NCBI GenBank assembly: GCA_002701845.1
Contig: NZXG01000021.1
Location: forward strand, 32,351-96,350
DNA length: 64,000 nucleotides
Reading direction: 5' to 3'
Origin: Pseudomonadales bacterium
GTDB lineage: Bacteria; Pseudomonadota; Gammaproteobacteria; Pseudomonadales; Ketobacteraceae
In this document: in pieces, positions 49,093 through 58,517 of the stretch
Numbering within the stretch: position 1 is the stretch's first letter
How the letters are laid out: every line of letters starts with the position of its first letter
Made by a program: the position numbers and the translations under genes
Notes under the pieces: model-generated
Told to the model about the DNA's origin: nothing
The model's database searches: none
The model's input: only the letters and a program-made list of their open reading frames with translations

Positions 49093-51131
49093 GCACCCGG
49101 GATTTTCTGGTGGAGCTGGGCACCGAAGAGCTGCCCCCCAAAGCCCTTACCACCCTGGCCGGCAGTTTTCGTGAGGGTATTGTGAAAGGTCTGGACCAGG
49201 CGGGCCTGACCCATGGCGAAGTGCACAGCTACGCCGCCCCCCGCCGGCTGGCGGTGCTGGTGAAAGCCCTGGCCACGCAGCAGCCGGACCGGGTGCAAAA
49301 CATCGACGGGCCGCCCCTGCAGGCCGCCTTCGACGCCGAGGGTAATCCCACCAAGGCCGCCCTGGGCTTCGCCCGCAAGAATGGCGTGGAGGTGGCGGAT
49401 CTGGATCAAAGCGGACCCAAATTACGCTACGTGAAAGCAGTGAAGGGCCATCCCGCCAGGGATCTGTTGCCGACTATCGTCGATCAGGCCCTGCAGGCCC
49501 TGCCCATTCCCAAGCGCATGCGCTGGGGCGCCTCCCGGGTGGAATTCGTACGCCCCACCCAGTGGCTGGTAATGCTGCTGGGCAGCGACGAGGTGGATTG
49601 CGAGATCCTGGCTCAGCGCGCCGGCCATGAATCCCGGGGCCACCGTTTCCATCATCCGGAAAAAGTCCGTATCAGCGCCCCGGCCAACTATCTGGAGGAT
49701 CTGCGGGCCGCCTGGGTAGTGGCGGATTTTACCGAACGCCAGGAACTTATCCGGCAACGGGTTCACGAACTGGCGGCCGCTGAAAACGGCACCGCTATCG
49801 TCCCCGACGATCTGCTGGACGAAGTCACCGCCCTGGTGGAATGGCCGGTGCCCCTGGTGTGCTCCTTCGAGGAACGCTACCTGGCGGTGCCCCAGGAGGC
49901 ATTGATCCTTACCATGCAGGACAATCAGAAATATTTTTGCCTGCTGGACCTGGATGGCAAGCTGCTGCCCCGGTTTATCACCGTGGCCAATCTGGAAAGC
50001 ACCCGCCCGGATTATATCGTCATGGGCAACGAAAAAGTGGTGCGGCCCCGCTTGAGCGACGCCGAGTTTTTCTTCCAGCAGGACAAAAAGCACGCCCTGG
50101 AAGCCAACAACGAGCGGCTGCGCCAGGTGGTGTTCCAGGCAGAACTGGGCACGGTTTATGATAAAGCCAGCCGGGTGGCCAAACTGGCGGGCTATATCGC
50201 CCGCAAGCTGGAGGCCAATACCGACCTGGCGGAGCGGGCCGGCCTGCTGAGCAAATGCGATCTGGCCACCGAGATGGTGGGGGAGTTTCCCGAGCTGCAG
50301 GGCATTATGGGCACCTATTATGCCCGCCACGACGGTGAAACCGAGGAAGTGGCCCTGGCCTTGAATGAACAGTATATGCCCCGCTTCGCCGGCGACGAGC
50401 TGCCCGCCACCGCCACCGGCCAGGCTCTGGCCATTGCCGACAAGGTGGACACTCTGGTGGGCATCCTGGGCATTGGCAAACATCCCACCGGCGACAAGGA
50501 CCCCTTCGCGCTACGCCGGGCCGCGCTGGGGGTTTTGCGAATTATCGTCGGCCGGGAACTGCCACTGGATCTGCGGGACCTGGCGGAGGAAGCCGCCCAA
50601 CTGTACGGCGACAAGCTCACCAATGCCCAGACCCTGGCGGATTTTATGGCCTTTATGAACGGCCGCTACCAAAGTTGGTTCGTGGAGGAGGGCATCCCGG
50701 TGGATGTGGTGAAGGCCGTGCAGGCGGTGAACCCCACCGCGCCCCTGGACTTCTACCGCCGGGCCCGCGCGGTGCAGGCATTCAAAGCCCTGCCCCAGGC
50801 CCAGGCCCTGGCCGCCGCCAACAAAAGGGTGGGTAATATTCTGGCCAAGCGGCAAAGCGCCGAGCCATTGCCGGCAGTGGATGAAAGCCTGTTGCAGGAA
50901 GCCGAGGAACAGACCCTGGCCAGCGCAGTTGCCCTGCATCAGAGTGATGCGCACATGGATTACCCGGCCCGGCTGGAATCCCTGGCGGCGCTGCGGGAAC
51001 CAGTGGATGCCTTTTTCGATAAAGTGATGGTCAATGTGGAAGACCCGGCCTTACGCAATAATCGCCTGGCCCTGCTGGCCCAACTGCAACAGTTGTTTCT
51101 GGCGATTGCCGATATCGCCGAACTGCAATAG
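49089..51131 (+). CDS. glyS: Glycyl-tRNA synthetase beta subunit
   Basis: 680 residues starting [20 protein letters not shown], the typical GlyS N-terminus. Also [15 protein letters not shown] and [14 protein letters not shown]. The C-terminal part carries the anticodon-binding region. ATGA overlap with glyQ. Confidence 0.98.
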   Translation: MSTRDFLVELGTEELPPKALTTLAGSFREGIVKGLDQAGLTHGEVHSYAAPRRLAVLVKALATQQPDRVQNIDGPPLQAAFDAEGNPTKAALGFARKNGVEVADLDQSGPKLRYVKAVKGHPARDLLPTIVDQALQALPIPKRMRWGASRVEFVRPTQWLVMLLGSDEVDCEILAQRAGHESRGHRFHHPEKVRISAPANYLEDLRAAWVVADFTERQELIRQRVHELAAAENGTAIVPDDLLDEVTALVEWPVPLVCSFEERYLAVPQEALILTMQDNQKYFCLLDLDGKLLPRFITVANLESTRPDYIVMGNEKVVRPRLSDAEFFFQQDKKHALEANNERLRQVVFQAELGTVYDKASRVAKLAGYIARKLEANTDLAERAGLLSKCDLATEMVGEFPELQGIMGTYYARHDGETEEVALALNEQYMPRFAGDELPATATGQALAIADKVDTLVGILGIGKHPTGDKDPFALRRAALGVLRIIVGRELPLDLRDLAEEAAQLYGDKLTNAQTLADFMAFMNGRYQSWFVEEGIPVDVVKAVQAVNPTAPLDFYRRARAVQAFKALPQAQALAAANKRVGNILAKRQSAEPLPAVDESLLQEAEEQTLASAVALHQSDAHMDYPARLESLAALREPVDAFFDKVMVNVEDPALRNNRLALLAQLQQLFLAIADIAELQ

Positions 51132-51164
51132 AGGCGGGCGCCCGACGGCCGTCTTTGGGGGAGT

Positions 51165-51887
51165 ATGAACAGCGTTCGTGGATTCTTGTTCAATATGTTC
51201 TACAGTCTCAGCGTGGTGCTGCTGGGCATTCCCTTTCTGATTGTCGGGCCCTTTATCGGCTTTCGTGGCCGCACCCGCCTGTTCGCCTTCTGGACCCGGG
51301 TGGTGCAGTGGATTCTGCGCCTGGTCTGCGGCATCCGGGTGCGGGTGGAAGGGGCGGCGAATATTCCCGATTATCCGGTGGTGGTGATCGCCAACCACCA
51401 GAGCAGCTGGGAAACCTTCGCTTTCTACAACCTGTTCTACCCCATTTGCACCGTGCTGAAACGGGAGCTCACCTGGATTCCGGTATTTGGCTGGCTGTTA
51501 CGCTGGTCCCGCCCCATCATCATTGACCGCCGCCGCAAAACCACCTCGCTGAAGGAAATCCTGCGCCAGGGGCAGGACCGGCTGAAGGCGGGTCTTTCGG
51601 TGATGATCTTTCCCGAAGGTACCCGGGTGGCACCCGGAGAGCAGAAGGCCTACCTGCCCGGAGGCGCCATGCTGGCGGTGAAAGCCCAGGTGCCAGTGCT
51701 GCCCATTGCCCACAATGCCGGCGAACACTGGCCCGCCCACCGCCTGGCGAAGATCCCCGGGGAAATTGTGGTGAGCATCGGCGCCCCGTTGCCCACTCAA
51801 GGACGCAACGCCAAGGGGCTGAACGGGGAGCTGGAAAACTGGATCAATGGGGAGAAGAAACGGTTGACAAAGGAGCCCGAAAGTTGA
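51165..51887 (+). CDS. plsC: Lysophospholipid (1-acyl-glycerol-3-phosphate) acyltransferase
   Basis: 240 residues with an N-terminal membrane segment. Motif I is ANHQSSWETFAFYN, where Glu takes the place of the usual Asp (HX4E), a variant common in this branch. Motif III is FPEGTRVAPGE. It acylates lysophosphatidate in phospholipid synthesis. The glyS-plsC neighbourhood matches Pseudomonas, where gmhB lies between them; gmhB is absent here. Confidence 0.92.
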   Translation: MNSVRGFLFNMFYSLSVVLLGIPFLIVGPFIGFRGRTRLFAFWTRVVQWILRLVCGIRVRVEGAANIPDYPVVVIANHQSSWETFAFYNLFYPICTVLKRELTWIPVFGWLLRWSRPIIIDRRRKTTSLKEILRQGQDRLKAGLSVMIFPEGTRVAPGEQKAYLPGGAMLAVKAQVPVLPIAHNAGEHWPAHRLAKIPGEIVVSIGAPLPTQGRNAKGLNGELENWINGEKKRLTKEPES

Positions 51888-51921
51888 AGCTCCCAGCGCT
51901 TTGTTTCTTTTGGTAACAGAC

Positions 51922-51930
51922 TTATCCACA
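51922..51930 (+). promoter_or_regulatory. Perfect DnaA box
   Basis: TTATCCACA, an exact match to the consensus, in the AT-rich 238-base gap after plsC. A second exact copy is at 52145-52153, and a partial one (AAATCCACA) is near 52006. In related genomes this end of the glyQ-glyS-plsC block faces gyrB-recF-dnaN-dnaA, so replication-related function is possible. Confidence 0.5.
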
Positions 51931-52125
51931 GATTTTAGAAACGCTCAGCTAACTTGATTATTCCAACCTATGGTGTGAGTTGTCACTTACGCCAAACCCC
52001 TCAGAAATCCACAAGACAACCTTAAGTCATTGAAATAATTGAAAATATTTCTGAGCAAGCTGGGATCAAATGAAACCTTTGGCAAAAGTGATCACTAACA
52101 AACGGTGAACCTCCCATAATTTATC

Positions 52126-54090
52126 TTAAGAAGTACCCACATTTTTATCCACAGACTTTTCCAACAGCCCCTGGATGACTTCCAGGTTTACCGGTTTCAA
52201 TAAATGGTCATCGAAAACCGAATCCCGACGCTCGCTATCGCTCATTTCATAGCCACTGAGCAATACGATAGGCGGGCACTCCGGCTCCAGCTGCCGCAGT
52301 TTCTCCGCCAGCTCGTCCCCCCGACAATCCGGCAGGCTCATATCCATCAGCACCAGCTGGGGCCGTACCCGCTGATAAGTCTCTTCCGCTTGAGCGCCGG
52401 TTTCCGCCTGGTCCACCTGCCAACCCAGATTTTCGATCAACAGGGCGGTAATGGCCCGGGCATCGGCGTCGTCCTCAATCAGTAACACCCGGGGCGAGGT
52501 GGTGTCCTGATCCTCGAGCCGGGATTCCAGTTGATAACAGATACATTGAATCAGGCTGGATTCGGTGATGGGCTTACTCAGGTGATCGTTACAACCGGCG
52601 TCCAGACAGCGTTCCCGCTCCCCCCGCATGGTGGCGGCGGTAAGGGCTATAATCGGCTGTTGCAGCCCCGCCGCCCGCAAACTGCGGGTGGCATCCAGCC
52701 CGTTCATGCGGGGCATCTGCACGTCCATCAGAATCAAATCAAAGGGTTGACTGTTCTGCGCCGCCAGCGCCTGCTCCACGGCATCACGACCATCGGCGGC
52801 AAACGCCACCTCCGCCCCCAGGCCACTGATGATCTGGCCCAACAGGGTACGCAGTTCCTCCACATCATCCGCCACCAGAATACGGGCCTTCAGCTGCGGC
52901 AGTGAACGATCACTCACTGTTTCTGAGGGTTGCGTTTCCTGCAGCTCACCCCATTTCACATCCTCCGGAATAATCACTTCCACGGTGACCGTGAAACAAC
53001 TGCCCTGGCCGGGGGTACTGTCCACTTTGATATCGCCCCCCAGGCGCTGGGCCAGCCGGTGACTGATGGCCAGACCCAGGCCAGTGCCCTCGTGGCGGTG
53101 TTCATCCCCCAGTTGCGCCTGGGAGAAGGGTTTGAACAGCCGGGGCAGATCGTCCGGCGCGATACCCACACCGGTATCCCGGATACGAAATTCCAGCAAC
53201 ACGGTGGGCGCCTCGCCGACCACGTCAATCTCCATTTCCACTTTACCCTGGTCGGTAAATTTGATGGCGTTGCCCAGGATGTTCAACAGTATCTGCCGCA
53301 GCCGGGTGGGATCGGTCCGCACCAGCCAGGGAATGCCCCCGTCCGCGCCGAAACAGAGTTGAATGTCCTTGTCTTCCGCCCGCACCCGCAACAGGTGATA
53401 GAGATCGTTGAGCAACTGGGGCAAATCCACCATCTGGTCTTCAATATCCAGTTTCCCCGCTTCGATCTTGGACAAATCCAGAACGTCGTTCAACAGGCTC
53501 AGCAGATGATGGCCGTTACGTTTGATGATATTGAGGTATTCCACCACCTTGTGCTGGGGCTGGCGCAACAGCAGGTCGGTGTACCCCAGAATGGAGGTGA
53601 GTGGGGTACGCAGCTCGTGACTGAGGTGGGCCAGAAATTCCGACTTGGCACGGTTTTCCGACTCTGCCCGTAAACGCTCAATGCGCTCCAGTTCCATTTC
53701 CCGCCGCGCCACCGCATACCGAATGGCCCGTTCCAGCCGGGATTTGGTCAGCACGGATTTCACCAGGTAATCCACCGCGCCGGCGGCCAGGGCCTGTTGA
53801 TCCAGCACGTCATCGTCCTGACCTGTGAGCATAATAATGGGCCGGGTGAAGCCCAGGGTCTGCGCCTCTTTCAGCAACGAAATCCCATCCACCGCCCCCA
53901 GGGCATAATCCATCAGGCACACATCGTGGGCATTCAGCTGCAACAGATCCCGGGCCGTGTCCAAATCCTGGGCCCAGTCCAGCCGGTAGCGATCGCTGGC
54001 GATGTCCTCCAGCAAGTCACGGGTGATGATGTAGTCGTCCTCATCATCCTCGATCAGTAACAGTTTGATTTCACCCATAGCCCTGATCAT
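52126..54090 (-). CDS. Hybrid histidine kinase: REC-HisKA-HATPase-REC-REC
   Basis: 654 residues, soluble. Starts ATG 54090, three bases after the preceding regulator gene; ATG 54078 (MGEIKLLLIEDDEDD) is an alternative. Order: receiver 1 (VCLMDYALGAVDG), coiled linker, HisKA with FLAHLSHELRTPLTSILGYT, HATPase with DTGVGIAPDDL and GTGLGLAIS, receiver 2 (LILMDVQMPRMNG) and receiver 3 (LVLMDMSLPDCRG). It has no membrane segment or sensor of its own and is probably fed by the other operon members. Last gene of the five-gene phosphorelay operon. Confidence 0.93.
   Translation of the reverse strand: MIRAMGEIKLLLIEDDEDDYIITRDLLEDIASDRYRLDWAQDLDTARDLLQLNAHDVCLMDYALGAVDGISLLKEAQTLGFTRPIIMLTGQDDDVLDQQALAAGAVDYLVKSVLTKSRLERAIRYAVARREMELERIERLRAESENRAKSEFLAHLSHELRTPLTSILGYTDLLLRQPQHKVVEYLNIIKRNGHHLLSLLNDVLDLSKIEAGKLDIEDQMVDLPQLLNDLYHLLRVRAEDKDIQLCFGADGGIPWLVRTDPTRLRQILLNILGNAIKFTDQGKVEMEIDVVGEAPTVLLEFRIRDTGVGIAPDDLPRLFKPFSQAQLGDEHRHEGTGLGLAISHRLAQRLGGDIKVDSTPGQGSCFTVTVEVIIPEDVKWGELQETQPSETVSDRSLPQLKARILVADDVEELRTLLGQIISGLGAEVAFAADGRDAVEQALAAQNSQPFDLILMDVQMPRMNGLDATRSLRAAGLQQPIIALTAATMRGERERCLDAGCNDHLSKPITESSLIQCICYQLESRLEDQDTTSPRVLLIEDDADARAITALLIENLGWQVDQAETGAQAEETYQRVRPQLVLMDMSLPDCRGDELAEKLRQLEPECPPIVLLSGYEMSDSERRDSVFDDHLLKPVNLEVIQGLLEKSVDKNVGTS
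52145..52153 (+). promoter_or_regulatory. Second perfect DnaA box, inside the 3' end of the hybrid kinase gene
   Basis: TTATCCACA, same orientation as the copy at 51922, 223 bases apart. It lies within the last codons of the minus-strand gene ending at 52126. Confidence 0.45.
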
Positions 54091-54093
54091 GCG

Positions 54094-54558
54094 TCATTTC
54101 ACGCTATTATTCGACCCCCTGGGTAATTCCACGAACTCCACCCAGTAGGTACCCACCGCTTTCATCAACTTCACCAGACCATCAAAGGTCACCGGTTTGG
54201 TCAGGTAGGACGCCGCACCCAACTCATAACCGTTCAGCATGTCCTCTTCCACTTTGGAGGTGGTGAGTATGACCACGGGGATCCGTCGCAGTACCGGATC
54301 GGCCTTGATTTCCGCCAAGGCCTCCCGACCGTCCTTGCGCGGCATATTCAGGTCCAGCAGGATCAGGCCCGGCCAGGGGTTATCCTGTTCGGCATATTTG
54401 CCTTCCCCACGCAGGTATTCCATCAGTTCCACCCCATCATCGACGATGATCAGCTGGTTGGCTACCCGGCTTTCATCCAGGGCGTCCTTGGTGAGCAGCT
54501 GATCGTCCTTGTCGTCGTCAGCCAACAAAATCACAATGGGATTGCGCTCATCAGTCAT
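54094..54558 (-). CDS. Single-domain response regulator (Rcp1/CheY-like)
   Basis: 154 residues made of a receiver domain only: LLADDDKDDQLLTKDAL, phosphoacceptor in LILLDLNMPRKDG and YLTKPVTFDG. Such regulators often shuttle phosphate from phytochrome-like or CHASE3 kinases. The start overlaps the CHASE3 kinase stop by eight bases. Confidence 0.93.
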   Translation of the reverse strand: MTDERNPIVILLADDDKDDQLLTKDALDESRVANQLIIVDDGVELMEYLRGEGKYAEQDNPWPGLILLDLNMPRKDGREALAEIKADPVLRRIPVVILTTSKVEEDMLNGYELGAASYLTKPVTFDGLVKLMKAVGTYWVEFVELPRGSNNSVK

Positions 54559-55987
54559 AATCGACCTCGTCTATGGGCGCCACCTCCGGTGGCGGTTTCT
54601 CTGGCAGAGTGATAGTGAAGGTGGTGCCCACATCCGGCTGACTGCGGGCGGTCAGGGTGCCGCCGTGGCGCTCGACGATGCGGCGGCAAATGGCCAGGCC
54701 AATACCTGTGCCCTCATATTGCTCTTTGCCATGCAGGCGTTGAAACGGTGTAAAAATTTTCTCCAGGTACTGCTCGTCAAAACCGATACCGTTGTCTGCA
54801 ATATCGATGGCATATCCACTATCCTGCGGCCGGCAGCTGATGCGTATTTCCGGCGTTACGCCTGGCGCCATGAATTTCAGGGCATTGCTGAGCAGATTCT
54901 GTAACAGTTGTTTAATCTGGGAGGCATCCGCCTCCACTTGTGGCAACGGCTCCCGCTCAATACGGGCTCCGGTTTCTTCAATCCGTACCGACAAATTTTC
55001 CAGGGTTTCATCCAGCAAATCATTCAGGGCCACCGGCGCAAAGGGCCGGGCCCGGGTGGAGACCCGGGAAAACGCCAGCAGATCCTCAATCAGCGCCGAC
55101 ATCCGCACCGCCGCCCGCTGCATCCGCTCCACATAGTCACTGCCATCCCCCAGCTGAGTGGCATAGCGGTCCTTCAGCCGGTCGCCAAAAGCCCGGATCT
55201 TCCGCAGCGGCTCCTGCAGATCGTGGGATGCTACAAAGGCAAAGTCCTGCAATTCCCGGTTGCTGCGGCGCAGCTCCTCGGCATAGCGGTTCAGCTCGCG
55301 GGTGCGTTGCTCCACCAGTGCCTCCAGATGATAGGCCTCCATCTGGTGATGGTTGATGGCGCGATACAACAGAATGGCGATCACCAGCACCATCAGCAGA
55401 CTGACTCCATTGGCCACGACAATGGTACGCATCACTTTATTGTGGCTGAGCCGTGCCTCCTGGGACTGGGCCTCCAGCAGGCGATATTCAGCGGCTTTCA
55501 TGGAACTGACCAGATTGCGGATATCCGTGAGGCTCTCATGACTTTCGATCATATTGATCGTCGACACCCAGTCCAGATCCTCCCGATCACTTTTCTGGTT
55601 GATCTGGTCGGTCATCGCCTCCAGGCGTGCCAGTATCGCCTGCTCCAGATGATTGGTTTTCTGTTTCTGCTCCGGCAGCTCCGATTCATAACTGCGCAAA
55701 GTGGATATGTGCTGCTGTACGTTTTCCAGCGCGGTAAAGTAGGGACGCAGGTGATCGGCCTTGCCGGATATCAAGAACCCCCGTAATCCCAGCTCGGCGT
55801 CCTGCACTGAGGAAAATACATCGGTAAGGGTGCGCAGGATGGCTTTGGTGGTGGCGGCACGACGTTCATTATCCACCAGCTCCTTGATCGCACCGTAGGA
55901 TTGAAAGGCATTGATGGCGATCAGCGCCAGAATGACCAAAATGCTGAGCGCCCACACCCGGTGCAGGACACTGACTTTCCTGGGCAT
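54551..55987 (-). CDS. CHASE3-domain membrane histidine kinase
   Basis: 478 residues. Two membrane segments (about 10-28 and 188-208) flank a CHASE3 periplasmic sensor (VQDAELGLRGFLISGKADHL is typical). The cytoplasmic HisKA has FAFVASHDLQEPLRKIRAFG and HATPase has ADNGIGFDEQYLEKIF and GTGIGLAICRRIVERHGG, as in phytochrome-type kinases paired with Rcp1-like regulators. It is probably the entry point of the phosphorelay; the stimulus is unknown. Confidence 0.93.
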   Translation of the reverse strand: MPRKVSVLHRVWALSILVILALIAINAFQSYGAIKELVDNERRAATTKAILRTLTDVFSSVQDAELGLRGFLISGKADHLRPYFTALENVQQHISTLRSYESELPEQKQKTNHLEQAILARLEAMTDQINQKSDREDLDWVSTINMIESHESLTDIRNLVSSMKAAEYRLLEAQSQEARLSHNKVMRTIVVANGVSLLMVLVIAILLYRAINHHQMEAYHLEALVEQRTRELNRYAEELRRSNRELQDFAFVASHDLQEPLRKIRAFGDRLKDRYATQLGDGSDYVERMQRAAVRMSALIEDLLAFSRVSTRARPFAPVALNDLLDETLENLSVRIEETGARIEREPLPQVEADASQIKQLLQNLLSNALKFMAPGVTPEIRISCRPQDSGYAIDIADNGIGFDEQYLEKIFTPFQRLHGKEQYEGTGIGLAICRRIVERHGGTLTARSQPDVGTTFTITLPEKPPPEVAPIDEVDYD

Positions 55988-56002
55988 GCAACCTCGTTAG
56001 TG

Positions 56003-56200
56003 TCAGCCGTCGATATGCTCGTTGAGGTAGGAGGCGCAATCCTTGCACTCCGTCAACATACGCTCAATGCTGGCGATCACCTGGTCCTCGGGGATGGCCT
56101 GTTGAATCTGCAACTTAACCAATTCAGCATTCATCGTAATATTGTTGATTTTGTTGCGCAGCTGGTGACGATCCCAGACTTCGGGTTGTTGGTCACTCAC
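56003..56200 (-). CDS. 65-residue DHp-like helical protein in the phosphorelay operon
   Basis: MSDQQPEVWDRHQLRNKINN and following residues. The helix RHQLRNKINNITMNAELVKL looks like a histidine-kinase H-box (His-x-Leu-Arg-Asn-x-x-Asn), and the second helix would complete a two-helix dimerisation domain. No ATPase domain is attached. It lies 11 bases after the NtrC-type gene and 15 before the CHASE3 kinase, so it is in the operon. It could be a stand-alone phosphotransfer protein or an inhibitor of one. The coding call rests on the context and regular composition. Confidence 0.7.
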   Translation of the reverse strand: MSDQQPEVWDRHQLRNKINNITMNAELVKLQIQQAIPEDQVIASIERMLTECKDCASYLNEHIDG

Positions 56201-56210
56201 GTAATGCCTC

Positions 56211-57554
56211 CTAACCGGATTCCATCGAAAGATCCGACGAATCCTGATATTGGTTGAGTCTGTTATACAGGGTTTTCAGGCTGATACCCAACATTTCAGC
56301 CGCCTTGGGTTTATCACCATCCGTGGCTTTGACGGTGGCCAGGATCAGTTCTTTTTCCACCTCCTGAATAGTGGAACCGGCCTGCAGCATTGCCGGCGCT
56401 TTCGACTCCTGGGAAAACGGGGAGCCCAGATCATCCGGCAGCCGCAGGGTCTCGGTCTCGAAATCGCTGAGAATAAATGCCCGTTGAATGGCATGTCTTA
56501 ATTCCCGGACATTGCCGGGCCAGCTGTATTGCTGCAAGCGTTTCAACGCCGGCTCAGTGAGCTGATAGTTAGTGCCCTGCTCCTGATTAAGCTCATCCAC
56601 GAATGCCTGCGCCAGCAGGGGAATGTCCTCCGGCCTTTTTTGCAACGGCACCAGTTCGATGGGAAACACCGCCAGCCGGAAATAGATATCCTCACGCAGA
56701 TAGCGTTTCGAAGCCAGATCCTCGCGACTACGGTTAGTGGCGGAAAGCACCCGGCACTTGACATCGATTTCCTCACTGCCGCCAACCCGCACCACTTTGC
56801 CGGTTTCCAATACCCGCAACAGGTTAGGCTGCAGGTCCAGGGGCATTTCCGTGACTTCATCCAGAAACAACGTGCCGCCGTTAGCCCGTTCAAACAATCC
56901 GATCTTGCGGCTCACCGCACCGGTAAAGGCACCTTTTTCATGGCCGAACAGCTCACTGGCGATCAGATCGGTGGGAATGGCACCGCAATTGGCGGCCACA
57001 AAAGCACCATCACACTCCGAGGCATTATGGATAGCCTTGGCCACCAGCTCCTTGCCGGCACCGCTGGGACCCTGAATCAGAACGTTGGCCCGACTCTCCG
57101 CCACCCGGTCAATCATATTGTAGAGCTCCCGCATGGCCGGGGATTCGCCAATCAGCACCCCGAAATGCCGGCGGATACCCAGTTGTTCAACACCGCCCTG
57201 GGGCGCCACCCGACTCAACAGTGCCTGGATTTTTTCCAGGTCAATGGGTTTCAACAGAAAACTGACATCGGGCCCGGCTACGGAACGGATAATATTCTTT
57301 ACCGCCAGGTGCCCGGTAATAAATGCAATATGGGCGGAGCGGTTATGACGATAAATACTCTCCAGCACTTCAAAGCCACTGCCATCGGGTAACATTATGT
57401 CCAGCAGCACCACATCGAAGGTTTCCTGCTGCAGACACTGATTGGCCTGCTCAACACTCCCAGCCACCCGTACATCGTGTTTCAGCAACTGGATAATCTC
57501 GGCGGTCGACCGGGTAAAACTTTGATCGTCATCCACCATCAGGATATTGGTCAC
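56211..57554 (-). CDS. NtrC-family sigma54-dependent response regulator
   Basis: 447 residues. Receiver (about 1-120; VVLLDIMLPDGSG), AAA+ domain (about 140-370) with GPSGAGKELVAKAIHNASE (Walker A), the sigma54-contact loop HEKGAFTGAVSR, GGTLFLDEVTEMPLDLQ (Walker B), and a C-terminal Fis-like HTH (AAEMLGISLKTLYNRLNQ). It should bind enhancer sites and activate sigma54 promoters when phosphorylated. It heads the minus-strand phosphorelay operon and is divergent from the envelope-stress genes carrying sigma54-like promoters. Confidence 0.96.
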   Translation of the reverse strand: MTNILMVDDDQSFTRSTAEIIQLLKHDVRVAGSVEQANQCLQQETFDVVLLDIMLPDGSGFEVLESIYRHNRSAHIAFITGHLAVKNIIRSVAGPDVSFLLKPIDLEKIQALLSRVAPQGGVEQLGIRRHFGVLIGESPAMRELYNMIDRVAESRANVLIQGPSGAGKELVAKAIHNASECDGAFVAANCGAIPTDLIASELFGHEKGAFTGAVSRKIGLFERANGGTLFLDEVTEMPLDLQPNLLRVLETGKVVRVGGSEEIDVKCRVLSATNRSREDLASKRYLREDIYFRLAVFPIELVPLQKRPEDIPLLAQAFVDELNQEQGTNYQLTEPALKRLQQYSWPGNVRELRHAIQRAFILSDFETETLRLPDDLGSPFSQESKAPAMLQAGSTIQEVEKELILATVKATDGDKPKAAEMLGISLKTLYNRLNQYQDSSDLSMESG

Positions 57555-57609
57555 GGCGCTATCTCTCTTGGTTCGTACGCTGGTGGACTAGATATACCAC
57601 ATCAGGGTA

Positions 57610-57626
57610 TGAAAGTTCCATGCCAG
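57610..57626 (-). promoter_or_regulatory. Candidate sigma54 promoter of the regulator operon
   Basis: Minus strand CTGGCATGGAACTTTCA: good -24 (CTGGCA), but the -12 reads TTTCA instead of TTGCA, missing the conserved G. It would allow autoregulation of the NtrC-type gene 56 bases downstream. Confidence 0.35.
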
Positions 57627-57643
57627 CTTGTAACTCTTGCAAA
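57627..57643. promoter_or_regulatory. Candidate enhancer site, CTTGTA-N5-TGCAAA
   Basis: CTTGTA-ACTCT-TGCAAA resembles the perfect palindromes at 19791 and 61692 with the TTGYA-N5-TRCAA core intact. It lies between the two divergent units. Confidence 0.4.
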
Positions 57644-57709
57644 TTGCTTGAAAAGTTGCGCGATTCCAAAACGGTTCTGTCCTGCATGACGGCAGCATTT
57701 GCAAACCAC

Positions 57710-57726
57710 CGGGCAATCTTTACAAG
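57710..57726. promoter_or_regulatory. Candidate enhancer site, CGGGCA-N5-TACAAG
   Basis: CGGGCA-ATCTT-TACAAG has a perfect right arm and a degenerate left arm. It ends exactly 72 bases before the -24 element at 57798, the same distance as the 19791 palindrome from its promoter. Confidence 0.4.
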
Positions 57727-57797
57727 GACACGCCCATAAAGGCACAGCGGAAGCCCACAATGCTCAGAACTCCACCGGGGTACCGACGGGGAACCAT

Positions 57798-57814
57798 TTG
57801 GCACAGAATTGGCA
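57798..57814 (+). promoter_or_regulatory. Candidate sigma54 promoter of the OmpA-like lipoprotein
   Basis: TTGGCACAGAATTGGCA: TTGGCAC perfect, -12 GC at the right interval, two mismatches (bases 8 and 14). ATG is 40 bases beyond. Confidence 0.7.
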
Positions 57815-57854
57815 ATGACCCTCCCGCACTGTTTTTTCACCCAGGAGGTACAAC

Positions 57855-58484
57855 ATGAAAACTGGAGCACTTTCCAAACTGTCTCTGGCCATGATCATGG
57901 GAGGTCTGCTGGTCACCGGTTGCAGCACAACCACGCAACCCTCCGATGACGAACTGTTGAGCATGAAAGCCGAAAGCGGCGAGCAGAATGTCATGGCCGG
58001 TCGTCCCGCCTATGTCGCAGAGCCGGTAGAAGCGGAGTCTGATGACAGCAGCGCCCAACAAGCCAATAACACCGGCAATACCAACACCGTAACAGCAGTG
58101 GAAATGGAGCCGGTGTTGGCGGTGCACGAAGAGACCGTACACTTCGCGTTTGATTCCGCTGAGCTGACTCAGGAAGCCGCCACGAAGCTGATCGAAATCG
58201 CCAAAACGGCGCAAGCCGTGGCTATGGATAAAACCGAAATATTCATCGGCGGTCACACCGATGCCATTGGCAGTGACGAGTACAACCGGCAGCTGGCCCG
58301 GGAACGCGCCAAAGCCGTGGAAGATTTTCTCCGCATTCATATGAACTCCGAAGAATGGGAGATCAAGAGCTATGGCGAATCCCAGCCCATAGCCACCAAT
58401 GATACAGCGGACGGTCGGGAAAAAAACCGACGCGCCGTTATTCAATACACGGCAGCTGAAGATTCTGTCGCGTTAAACCAGTAA
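57855..58484 (+). CDS. OmpA-family peptidoglycan-binding lipoprotein
   Basis: 209 residues, ATG 57855 with AGGAGG seven bases upstream. Signal peptide with lipobox LVTGC, an acidic linker (about 25-85) and a C-terminal OmpA domain (HFAFDSAELTQEAATKLIEI, GGHTDAIGSDEYNRQLARER, YGESQP, NRRAVIQ). It anchors the outer membrane to peptidoglycan. First gene past the sigma54-like promoter; DUF1328 follows 33 bases later. Confidence 0.93.
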   Translation: MKTGALSKLSLAMIMGGLLVTGCSTTTQPSDDELLSMKAESGEQNVMAGRPAYVAEPVEAESDDSSAQQANNTGNTNTVTAVEMEPVLAVHEETVHFAFDSAELTQEAATKLIEIAKTAQAVAMDKTEIFIGGHTDAIGSDEYNRQLARERAKAVEDFLRIHMNSEEWEIKSYGESQPIATNDTADGREKNRRAVIQYTAAEDSVALNQ

Positions 58485-58517
58485 TGGAGTTAAACCACAA
58501 CACTAGGGAGAAAGATC

